From assembly GCA_903872505.1 (NCBI GenBank), contig CAIQKV010000050.1, forward strand, positions 1 to 57,611: a stretch of 57,611 bases of DNA. Reading direction: 5' to 3'. Below, piece after piece: positions 50,759 to 57,611 of the stretch; the first letter of the stretch is position 1; each line of letters starts with the position of its first letter. The DNA is from an uncultured Opitutia bacterium. GTDB taxonomy: Bacteria; Verrucomicrobiota; Verrucomicrobiia; Opitutales; Opitutaceae. The translations under genes and the position numbers were made by a program. Below the pieces are notes generated by a model that ran no database searches, was not told where the DNA came from, and saw only the letters and a list, made by a program, of their open reading frames with translations.

Positions 50759-51319
50759 TCAGACCGGGAACGCCGCGTCCACCAGTTCGCAGAAGTGGTG
50801 GATCAGGAACAGGTGCGCCTCCTGCGCGCTGGCGCCGCTTGCGCCGGGGATGATCAGCTCGCAGGTGGCGAGCCCCTTGGCCTGGCCGCCGCCGCGGCCG
50901 AGGAAGGCGATGCTGGACAGGCCCTGGTTCTTCGCCTCGTGCAGCGCCGCGATGATGTTGGCGGAGTTGCCGCTCGACGTGAACACCACGACGAGGTCGC
51001 CGGGGTGGCCGAGGCCGGAGATCTGGCGCGAGAAGACCTGGTCGTAGCCGTAGTCGTTGCCGATGCAGGTGACGAGCGAGCCGTCGGCCGAGAGGGCGAT
51101 CGCCGGGAGCGAGGCGCGGTGCTTCTGGTAGCGGCCGACCAGTTCGGTGGAGAAATGCGCCGCCTCGGCCGCGCTGCCGCCGTTGCCGCAGACCAGCAGT
51201 TTCTTGTCGTGCCGCAGCGTCTCGACGATCAGCCGGCCGGCCTGGTCGATGGCCGGGCGGATGGTGGACAGCGACTGCAGGGTTTTGACGGACTCGGCGA
51301 GCGAGGCTTCGAAGGTCAT
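50759..51319 (-). CDS. gmhA: Sedoheptulose-7-phosphate isomerase (SIS domain)
   Basis: 186 residues from the ATG at 51319; the open frame continues upstream in non-coding DNA. Features: LLVCGNGGSAAEAAHFSTELVGRY (SIS phosphosugar loop), VTCIGNDYGYDQVFSRQI, LVVVFTSSGNSANIIAALHEAKNQG. This is the GmhA form, which makes D-glycero-D-manno-heptose-7-phosphate for the LPS inner core, consistent with a Gram-negative envelope. Divergent from recF, 162 bases apart; that gap shows a GC-rich run of short dyads at about 51380-51430. Confidence 0.93.
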   Translation of the reverse strand: MTFEASLAESVKTLQSLSTIRPAIDQAGRLIVETLRHDKKLLVCGNGGSAAEAAHFSTELVGRYQKHRASLPAIALSADGSLVTCIGNDYGYDQVFSRQISGLGHPGDLVVVFTSSGNSANIIAALHEAKNQGLSSIAFLGRGGGQAKGLATCELIIPGASGASAQEAHLFLIHHFCELVDAAFPV

Positions 51320-51481
51320 GGGAGACGCAACCACTAGCCGAGGGAACGGCGGAGGGAAAGAATTTGTTGGAGGCGCCGGGGTGGCGCCCGCCGACGCCGC
51401 CGACGGCGGGGCCCGGCGACTCCGTCGTCCGTGGGTTGACTCGGCCCGGCCGCCGTTGCCTCCTGTTGTCCTCCCCCTGTC

Positions 51482-52570
51482 ATGCGCCTGAGCAAGATCA
51501 CGCTGCGGCATTTTCGAAACGTGGGCTTTGCCACGCTCGGGTTTTCCGGCCGGCTGCAGTTCCTGGCGGGCGCGAACGGGCAGGGGAAGACGAACCTGCT
51601 CGAGGCGGCGGGGTTCATCACGGCGCTGCGGTCGTTCCGGGCGACGGACAACCGGCTGCTGATCGGCCATGGCGAGCATTGTGCGGCGATCACGGCGGAG
51701 GTGGAGCACGAGCGGCTGGGCACGACCCACGTGACGGTCAAGCTGCGGCACGACGGCAAGGAGCTGTGGTGCGACCAGGCGCGCGTCACCCGGCTCGCCG
51801 ACCATCTGGGCAAGTTCCCGACGGTGGTGTTTTCCGCGCAGGACCTGCAGCTGGTGCGCGGCGCCCCGGCGCTCCGGCGGCGCTGGCTGGACCTGACGCT
51901 GGCGGCGATGGACGCCGCCTACCTGCAGGCACTGCAGACCTACGGGCGGGCGCTGGCGGAGCGGAACAGCCTGCTGAAGCGGGGCGGCGGGGTGGAGGCG
52001 GAGCTGGCGGCCTTTGAGCAGATCCTGGCGCCGGCGGGGGCCGAGCTGATTGCCCGGCGCGAGGCCGGCCTGCGCGAACTCGGCCAGGGCCTGGAAAGAT
52101 TTTACGGGCAGCTGTGCGACGAGAAGGAGCCGGCCGGGCTGGGCTACGAACCCGATTTTTCCCCGGCATCCGCGGAGTCGCTGCTCGCGCGGCTCGAGTC
52201 CGGCCGGGCGCGCGACCTGCAGTTCCGCACCACGCTGGCCGGGCCGCATCGCGATGATTTCCACTTCTCGGTGCATGGCACGGCGGCGAAGGATTTTGCC
52301 TCGGAGGGCCAGCAGCGCTCGCTCGTGCTGGCGCTGCGGCTGGCGCAGGCGGCGTGGTTTCACGGGAAGAGCGGCGTACGGCCGGTGCTCTTGGCGGATG
52401 ATGTGCTGGGTGAACTCGACCCGGCGCGGCGGCGGCGGTTCTGGACGGCCATCGATCGCGAGTCGCAGGTCATCGCCACCGGCACGAGCGGGCCGGATGC
52501 CGAGCTGGGCGCCTGGCAGGTGTTTGAGGTCGCCGACGGAATGTTTACCGAAAAAACCGCCGCCCCATGA
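51482..52570 (+). CDS. recF: DNA replication/repair protein RecF
   Basis: Binds ATP and gapped DNA and loads RecA with RecOR at gaps. 362 residues. Features: [13 protein letters not shown], Walker [10 protein letters not shown] (30-38), [38 protein letters not shown] signature and [15 protein letters not shown] (Walker B). The length fits the family. It is not next to dnaA/dnaN here, unlike the classic origin arrangement. Overlaps the TauE-like gene by 4 bases (ATGA), so the two are coupled. Confidence 0.95.
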   Translation: MRLSKITLRHFRNVGFATLGFSGRLQFLAGANGQGKTNLLEAAGFITALRSFRATDNRLLIGHGEHCAAITAEVEHERLGTTHVTVKLRHDGKELWCDQARVTRLADHLGKFPTVVFSAQDLQLVRGAPALRRRWLDLTLAAMDAAYLQALQTYGRALAERNSLLKRGGGVEAELAAFEQILAPAGAELIARREAGLRELGQGLERFYGQLCDEKEPAGLGYEPDFSPASAESLLARLESGRARDLQFRTTLAGPHRDDFHFSVHGTAAKDFASEGQQRSLVLALRLAQAAWFHGKSGVRPVLLADDVLGELDPARRRRFWTAIDRESQVIATGTSGPDAELGAWQVFEVADGMFTEKTAAP

Positions 52571-53301
52571 CGCTCGAACCGTGGCAATGGGCGCTGGCCG
52601 TGGCCGGGGCGCTGGGGATCGGCCTCGCCAAGACCGGCATCAGCGGGCTGGGCATGCTGGCCGTGGTCATCTTTGCGAACCTGCTGCCGGCGCGGCAGGC
52701 GAGCGGCTTCGTGCTGCCGATGCTGATCTTTGCGGACGTGGTGGCCGTGGCCTCGTACCGGCAGCACACGCAATGGCGGTACCTATGGCGGTTGTTCCCG
52801 TGGACGGCGCTGGGCGTCGCGGCGGGGTATCTCGCCCTGGGCCGGATCGACGACCGGCAGGCGCGGCTGCTCGTCGGCGGCATCGTGCTCACGCTGCTGG
52901 TGCTGCACCTGGCGCGGCGGAAGCGCCCGCCCGGGGAGGACCCGGAACTGGGCGCGTGGGCGGCGCCGGTGTTCGGCGTGCTGGCCGGATTCACGACGCT
53001 CGTGGCCAACGCCGCCGGGCCGCTGATGATCATCTACCTGCTCTCCATGCGCCTGCCGAAGCTGGAATACATGGGCACGGGCGCGTATTTTTTCCTGCTG
53101 ATCAACCTGTTCAAGGTGCCGTTCATGGTGAACCTCGGGCTGATCGACGCCCGGAGCTTCACGGGCAACCTGGTGCTGCTGCCGGCCGTGATCGTCGGAG
53201 CGCTCGCGGGCCGCGTGATCCTGCGGCGGATTGACCAGAAGCTGTTTGAAAACCTTGCGCTTGGACTCTCGGCCGCGGCCGGGTTAAAGCTGCTGTTCTA
53301 A
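52567..53301 (+). CDS. TauE/SafE family sulfite exporter-like membrane protein
   Basis: 244 residues, about seven to eight transmembrane helices with the duplicated family motifs [38 protein letters not shown] and [23 protein letters not shown]. TauE/SafE proteins export sulfite, sulfoacetate or related anions across the inner membrane. It is coupled to recF (4-base overlap) and ends 2 bases before ruvC, so the recF-tauE-ruvC order is one transcript; no functional reason is obvious. A SulP sulfate-type transporter lies just downstream. Confidence 0.9.
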   Translation: MTLEPWQWALAVAGALGIGLAKTGISGLGMLAVVIFANLLPARQASGFVLPMLIFADVVAVASYRQHTQWRYLWRLFPWTALGVAAGYLALGRIDDRQARLLVGGIVLTLLVLHLARRKRPPGEDPELGAWAAPVFGVLAGFTTLVANAAGPLMIIYLLSMRLPKLEYMGTGAYFFLLINLFKVPFMVNLGLIDARSFTGNLVLLPAVIVGALAGRVILRRIDQKLFENLALGLSAAAGLKLLF

Positions 53302-53303
53302 AG

Positions 53304-53882
53304 ATGGCGCGCATGAACGTCAGGCAGATGTGGAAGGCGAAGCTCGAGGGGCGGACGGTCCCGGCGAGCGGACCGGCCGTAGTCTCGCTGCAGCGGCCGC
53401 CGTTCGCCGGGCGGGTGCTCGGCATCGACCCCTCGCTGCGCGGCACGGGCCTGGCACTGGTGGAGTTCGCGCCCGGCCGGCAGCCCGTGCTGCTGCGCTG
53501 CCAGACGGTCCGCGTGCCGGCGAAGCAGCCCATGGCGGTGGCCCTGGCCGAGATCCACCGGGCGGTGACCGCGTTTGTCGCGGGGACCGAGGTCCGGCAC
53601 GTGGCGCTGGAGCAGACGATCTACGTGCAGAACTTCCAGACCGCCCAGATCCTCGGCGCGGCGCGCGGCGCGGCGATCGCGGCCGTGGCGTTGCACGCGC
53701 GGCCGGTGTTCGAGTACGCCCCGCTGCGCGTCAAGCTGGCGGTGGTCGGGTCGGGCCGCGCCAGCAAGGAGCAGCTCGCGCGGACGGTGATGGCGCTGCT
53801 CGGCCACGGCCGGCCGCTTGCCGCCGACGAGGCCGACGCCGCGGGCGTGGCGCTGTGCCACGCCTTCACCTGGCGGGAGTGA
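53304..53882 (+). CDS. ruvC: Crossover junction endodeoxyribonuclease RuvC
   Basis: Resolves Holliday junctions with RuvAB. 192 residues. Core starts at LGIDPSLRGTGLALVEF with catalytic Asp42, then EQTIYVQNFQTAQILGAARGAAIA (acidic residue and hydrophobic core), FEYAPLRVKLAVVGSGRASKEQ and DEADAAGVALCHAF with the terminal acidic pair. Compared with E. coli RuvC, which starts at the core, there is an N-terminal extension of about 35 residues; MARMNV may be shortened to the second Met. Third gene of recF-tauE-ruvC. Confidence 0.94.
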   Translation: MARMNVRQMWKAKLEGRTVPASGPAVVSLQRPPFAGRVLGIDPSLRGTGLALVEFAPGRQPVLLRCQTVRVPAKQPMAVALAEIHRAVTAFVAGTEVRHVALEQTIYVQNFQTAQILGAARGAAIAAVALHARPVFEYAPLRVKLAVVGSGRASKEQLARTVMALLGHGRPLAADEADAAGVALCHAFTWRE

Positions 53883-53965
53883 GGCCGGCGCCGGGCCGCA
53901 CGGCAGAATGACAGGTTGGCCGCTTGCGTGGGCGGACCCGGCCCGGCAATCTCGCCCGCTTCACG

Positions 53966-55672
53966 ATGACCCAGCCGAAAACCGATTATTTTTCATTCCG
54001 CCCCAAGCTCATCGAGTGCCTGCGCGACTACACGCGCGCCCGGTTCGTCGCCGACGTGCTGGCGGGGCTGACGGTCGGGATCGTGGCGCTGCCGCTGGCG
54101 ATCGGCTTCGGCATCGCGTCGGGTGCGTCGCCGGCCACGGGCCTCTACACGGCGATCATCGGTGGCTTCCTCGTCTCGGCCTTGGGCGGATCGCGCGTGC
54201 AGATCGGCGGCCCGGCGGGGGCGTTCGTCGGGCTCGTCTACATGATCATCGCGCGCTACGGCCTGCCGAACCTGCTGATCTGCACCATGATGTCGGGCGT
54301 GTTCCTGTTCCTGCTGGGGGCGGCGCGGCTGGGGACGCTGGTCAAGTTCATCCCGCATCCCGTGACCACGGGGTTCACCTGCGGCATCGCAATCACGATC
54401 ATCATCACACAGGTGAAGGACTTCCTCGGGCTGGCGATCGACAAGGTGCCGCCGGAGTTTTTTGAGAAAATGACGGCCCTGATCGTGGCGCTGCCGTCGT
54501 TCAGCGGCTGGACCCTGGCGGTGGGGGCGGTGGGGTACGCGATCCTGAAGCTCTGGCCGGGGCGGTGGGCGCGCTATGTGCCCGGCTCCATCGTGGTCGT
54601 GGCGGCAGGCACCTTCGCGGTGTGGTATTTCAAGCTGCCGGTCGAGACGATTCAGAGCCGGTTTGGCGCGGGTGGCATCCCGCAGGGCCTGCCGGAGTTT
54701 CACCTGCTGGAATTTGACTGGACGCACCTGCGCGACCTGGTGGCGCCGGCCATCGCCATCACCCTGATGGGTTCAATCGAGTCGCTGCTCTCCGCGGTGG
54801 TCTCCGACGGCATGATCGACGACCGGCACGACTCGAATCAGGAGCTGATGGCGCAGGGCATCGCGAACTTCACCGTGCCGTTTTTCGGCGGCATCCCCGT
54901 CACCGGCGTCATCGCCCGCACGGCCACGAATGTCCGCGTGGGCGCGACGACACCCGTGGCCGGCATGGTCCACGCGGTCACGCTGTTTCTCATCATCCTG
55001 CTGGCGGCGCCGCTGGCGCGTCTGATTCCGCTCACGAGCCTGGGGGCCGTGCTCATCTTCGTCGCCCTGAAAATGGGCGAATGGGACGAGTTCGTGCTCC
55101 TGAAACGCCAGGCCAAGAGTGACGCGGCCGTGTTCCTCGCGACCTTCGGCTTGACGGTGATGTTCGATCTCACGGTCGCGATCGAGAGCGGCATGATGCT
55201 GGCGGCGGTCCTCTTCATCAAGCGGGTGACAGACACGACGCAGGTGCACCTGCTGGACGAGGACGCGCCGGGCGGCCAGGGGCACGAGCAGGTGAAGAAC
55301 CTGCCGCCGGGCGTGCTGGTCTACCGTGTGTTTGGCGCGCTGCTGTTCGGGGCGGCGGACAAGATCGACAACGTCATCCGGCGGGCCGGCGGCGACACCC
55401 GGGTCGTGATCCTGCACATGGCGGCCGTGACGGCGCTCGACGCCACCGCGCTCAACGCGCTGGAAAACCTGCACGAAAAACTGCGCCACCACGGCAAGTA
55501 CCTCGTGCTGAGCGGACCGCACACGCAGCCCTATTTCCTGATGGCCAAGACGGGTTTTCTGGAGCGGGTCGGACCGGACAACATCGTGGCCGACCTGGCC
55601 TCCGCCGCCGACCGGGCGCGCGTGCTGATCCCGGCGAAGAAGCCCAAGGCCGCTAGCCGAGCACCGTTTTGA
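53966..55672 (+). CDS. SulP family anion transporter with STAS domain
   Basis: 568 residues from ATG 53966. About ten to twelve transmembrane helices: RARFVADVLAGLTVGIVALPLAIGFGIASG, family signature SALGGSRVQIGGPAGAFVGLVY, GTLVKFIPHPVTTGFTCGIAITIII, IPVTGVIARTATNVRVGATTPVAGMVHA. The C-terminal STAS domain covers about residues 440-555 (VLVYRVFGALLFGAADKIDNVI...VVILHMAAVTALDATALNAL). SulP proteins move sulfate, bicarbonate or organic anions; the substrate is not determined. It ends inside the convergent kinase gene (20-base overlap). Confidence 0.94.
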   Translation: MTQPKTDYFSFRPKLIECLRDYTRARFVADVLAGLTVGIVALPLAIGFGIASGASPATGLYTAIIGGFLVSALGGSRVQIGGPAGAFVGLVYMIIARYGLPNLLICTMMSGVFLFLLGAARLGTLVKFIPHPVTTGFTCGIAITIIITQVKDFLGLAIDKVPPEFFEKMTALIVALPSFSGWTLAVGAVGYAILKLWPGRWARYVPGSIVVVAAGTFAVWYFKLPVETIQSRFGAGGIPQGLPEFHLLEFDWTHLRDLVAPAIAITLMGSIESLLSAVVSDGMIDDRHDSNQELMAQGIANFTVPFFGGIPVTGVIARTATNVRVGATTPVAGMVHAVTLFLIILLAAPLARLIPLTSLGAVLIFVALKMGEWDEFVLLKRQAKSDAAVFLATFGLTVMFDLTVAIESGMMLAAVLFIKRVTDTTQVHLLDEDAPGGQGHEQVKNLPPGVLVYRVFGALLFGAADKIDNVIRRAGGDTRVVILHMAAVTALDATALNALENLHEKLRHHGKYLVLSGPHTQPYFLMAKTGFLERVGPDNIVADLASAADRARVLIPAKKPKAASRAPF

Positions 55673-57611
55673 GCAGCTTGCCGAGGTCCGTCACCCGGTA
55701 GGGCTTGGTGAGGTGGCCGCAGAAGCCGGAGTCGAGGAAACGGCGGGCCATGTCCTCGTTGTCGTAGCCGCTGGAAATGATGGCGCGCACGTCGGGGTCG
55801 AGCTGGCGCAGCGCGAGGAACGTCTCCTCGGCGCCCATGCCGCCGATGACGCTGAGGTCCATGATGACGGCGTCGTACGGGCGGCCGATGTTGAGGTAGC
55901 GCTTGTAGAGGGTGATCGCCTCTTCGCCGCTCTTGGCGAGGTCGAACTTGTAATCCAGGCTCTTGAGCATGGCGGCGGTGAGCGAGGTGATGGTGGCGTC
56001 GTCGTCCATGAACAGCACGCGGCCGGTGCCGAAGCGCAGCGAGGGGGCCCGGCGGGCCTGCACCTCGGGCGGGCGGTTGGCGGGCGGCAGGTAGACCGTG
56101 AACGCGGTGCCGACGCCCACCGCGGTGTTCACGGAGATCTGGCCGCCGTGCTTGCGCACGACGGTGAGCACCGTGGCGAGGCCGAGGCCGGTGCCGTGCT
56201 TCTTGGTGGTGAAGAAGGGATCGAAGATCTTCGCGAGGTGCTCGGCCGCGATGCCGCTGCCGTTGTCGCGCACCTCGAACTCCACGTAGTCGCCCGCCGG
56301 GAGCGCGGTCACCTGGCCCTCGGCCAGCGTGACGTTGGTGGCGCTGAGCTGGAGGCGTGGCCGGTGCGGCGGCGGCGGCATGGCCTGCAGCGCGTTGACG
56401 ATGAGGTTCTGGAACACCTGCATGATTTGCGCGCGATCCACCATCACGGGCGCGGTCTGGTCGGCGATCTCGATGCTGATCTCGGCGGTGGAGCCGGCCG
56501 CGGCGACCTTGACCGCGTCGGCGAGGATTTCCTGGGCCGGCACCACGGCCTCAACCCCGGCGCCGCCCTTGGCGAAGGAGAGCAGTTGCTTGGTCAGGCC
56601 CTTCGCGACCATGCAGGCCTTCTCGCTGTCATCGAGCGCCGAGTAGTCGCGGTTGTCCTTGGCCAGCGAGATGCCGCCGAGGATGGTGGTGAGCAGGTTG
56701 TTGAAGTCGTGCGCGATGCCGCCGGCGAGCATGCCGAGCGACTCGAAGCGGTTGGCCTTCACCAGTTCCTCGGGGGTGAGGTTCATCTCGGCCGGGTCGC
56801 GGAAGGCGATCACGACGCCGCGGGGCTTGTTGTCGGCGCCAAAGCTGGCGCGGGCCGTCCAGACGACGGGGATGGCGGCGCCCCCCTCGGTGGCGGGGGC
56901 CAGGGCGTCCTGGGTGATCAGCGGCAGCGGGTGATCGGCGCTGAGCGCGCGATCGAACGGGGCGTCGGCCGCGCGCCCGCTCTGGCGGTTCACCAGGCGG
57001 AGCACGTCGTTGACCAGCAGGCCGAGCGCCGACTCGGGGGTGCGCGCGAGCAGGCGGGCGGCGACGGGATTGAACAGGACGATCTTCCCATGGCCGTCGG
57101 CCACGATCACGCCCTCGGCGACGGCGGACAGGGCCTCCTCGGCCAGCACGGTGGCCGGACTGGCGGCGGGAGTGGCCGGGACCGGGGCGGCGGCGGCGGG
57201 GGCGGCCGGGAGCGCGCAGATGAAGCCGGTCACGCGCAGCAGGTCGCGCTTGCGGTTGAACGTGCGGTGCGCGCCGAGCAGGACGGTCACCGGTTGGCCG
57301 GTCTTGTCGAGGAGTTGGACCGGCTCGAGGAAGGACGGCTGCCCGGCGGCGGGCTGGAGCAGCCAGGCCTCGGGTCCGCCGGCGGCGGAATCCGGCGGCA
57401 GGGCGGCGGTGAAGGTGTCGAGCTCATCGGCGCGTTCGTCGGTGGCCCAGCCGAGGGTCTTCTTCCAGGCGGGGGAGAACCAGAAGACCTTGCCCACGAA
57501 ATCGAGCTCGAAGGCGCCGAGCGGGCCCGTGCCGCTGAGCTCCTGCATCCGCGCGTCGTTGGCGATGCTGGCCTCCTCGAGCTCCTTGCGCTCGGTGATG
57601 TCGAGGTGCAG
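55653..57611 (-). CDS. PAS-type hybrid histidine kinase with C-terminal receiver, 5'-truncated by the window
   Basis: The 652 residues in view continue in frame to the window edge, where LHLDITERKELEEASIAND is the end of a PAS/PAC domain, so the start lies to the right. The order in view is: PAS end, a second PAS (TGPLGAFELDFVGKVFWFSPAWKKTLGW), a Pro/Ala linker, a third PAS (ALSAVAEGVIVADGHGKIVLFNPVAARLLA), HisKA of the HDFNN type (LAGGIAHDFNNLLTTILGGI), HATPase (NLIVNALQAMPPPP, DNGSGI, GTGLGLATVLTVV) and a receiver (VLFMDDDATITS, MDLSVIGGMGAEE). Kinase and receiver are fused, so it may feed a phosphorelay. Convergent with SulP. Confidence 0.93.
   Translation of the reverse strand: MHLDITERKELEEASIANDARMQELSGTGPLGAFELDFVGKVFWFSPAWKKTLGWATDERADELDTFTAALPPDSAAGGPEAWLLQPAAGQPSFLEPVQLLDKTGQPVTVLLGAHRTFNRKRDLLRVTGFICALPAAPAAAAPVPATPAASPATVLAEEALSAVAEGVIVADGHGKIVLFNPVAARLLARTPESALGLLVNDVLRLVNRQSGRAADAPFDRALSADHPLPLITQDALAPATEGGAAIPVVWTARASFGADNKPRGVVIAFRDPAEMNLTPEELVKANRFESLGMLAGGIAHDFNNLLTTILGGISLAKDNRDYSALDDSEKACMVAKGLTKQLLSFAKGGAGVEAVVPAQEILADAVKVAAAGSTAEISIEIADQTAPVMVDRAQIMQVFQNLIVNALQAMPPPPHRPRLQLSATNVTLAEGQVTALPAGDYVEFEVRDNGSGIAAEHLAKIFDPFFTTKKHGTGLGLATVLTVVRKHGGQISVNTAVGVGTAFTVYLPPANRPPEVQARRAPSLRFGTGRVLFMDDDATITSLTAAMLKSLDYKFDLAKSGEEAITLYKRYLNIGRPYDAVIMDLSVIGGMGAEETFLALRQLDPDVRAIISSGYDNEDMARRFLDSGFCGHLTKPYRVTDLGKLLKTVLG

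Noticed and set aside
51363-51440. GC-rich dyads between gmhA and recF as a riboswitch.
   Set aside because: The short inverted runs (GGCGCC, GCCGCCGACGGCGG) fit composition; no known riboswitch core was recognised.
1-57611. CRISPR array, prophage, rRNA operon or replication origin.
   Set aside because: No regularly spaced repeats with spacers, no phage structural genes, no rRNA sequence and no dnaA-box cluster or dnaA/dnaN neighbours next to recF were seen.

Overview
The window reads as one stretch of a high-GC Gram-negative chromosome, most probably a member of the Verrucomicrobia close to Opitutaceae. That placement is an inference from gene content (tyrA-aroA-cmk-plsC order, PIN/TRAM membrane protein, EVE protein, Rieske/cytochrome b operon with multihaem cytochromes, many short palindromic intergenic repeats). 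No rRNA or taxonomic marker is present to prove it. About 51 protein genes, three intact tRNAs (Ala-CGC, Asp-GTC, Arg-TCT) and one tRNA-Gly 3' fragment are supported. I see no CRISPR array, insertion sequence transposase or prophage block.

Layout. Positions 1-1520 look like the end of an integrated island: a winged-helix protein overlapping a nucleotidyltransferase (AbiE-like pair), then a leftover 3' end of tRNA-Gly directly followed by a strong terminator. 1584-11774 is mostly housekeeping: a lipoprotein, a hexapeptide acyltransferase, trpS, the leftward run tyrA / aroA-cmk-plsC, an EVE protein, a 37-residue membrane peptide with a PIN/TRAM protein, tRNA-Ala, a CBM48-like protein and a second acyltransferase. 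11771-22552 is one leftward operon of seven overlapping signalling genes: a LuxR-type response regulator, five histidine kinases (one hybrid, one with an N-terminal receiver) and a lone receiver. An AT-rich 400 bp stretch lies upstream of it.

23290-31429 is a leftward respiratory operon: PocR/AraC regulator, monohaem cytochrome, FAD/Fe-S NAD(P)H-type oxidoreductase, Rieske protein, cytochrome b, membrane-anchored hexahaem cytochrome and an outer-membrane beta-barrel with an N-terminal haem c motif resembling Cyc2. Together these could carry electrons between NAD(P)H or quinol and the cell exterior; the direction cannot be told from sequence.

31638-40194 holds a Gfo/Idh/MocA oxidoreductase, tRNA-Arg with duplicated hairpin repeats, an OsmC protein, argH, mutL and glycogen phosphorylase. 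40333-45657 is a nucleoside/BMP-type ABC transporter operon followed by a gamma-carbonic-anhydrase-like protein. 45661-57611 has folA, a TPR protein, cyclophilin, an S9 peptidase-like protein lacking its nucleophile, gmhA, recF-tauE-ruvC, a SulP transporter and a sensor kinase-receiver gene running off the right edge.

Best candidates for new biology: the seven-gene coupled phosphorelay, the Cyc2-like/Rieske-cytochrome b/NAD(P)H operon, the three 17-bp palindromes upstream of aroA, and a pair of inverted ~140 bp MITE-like elements at 4026-4165 and 41362-41496.
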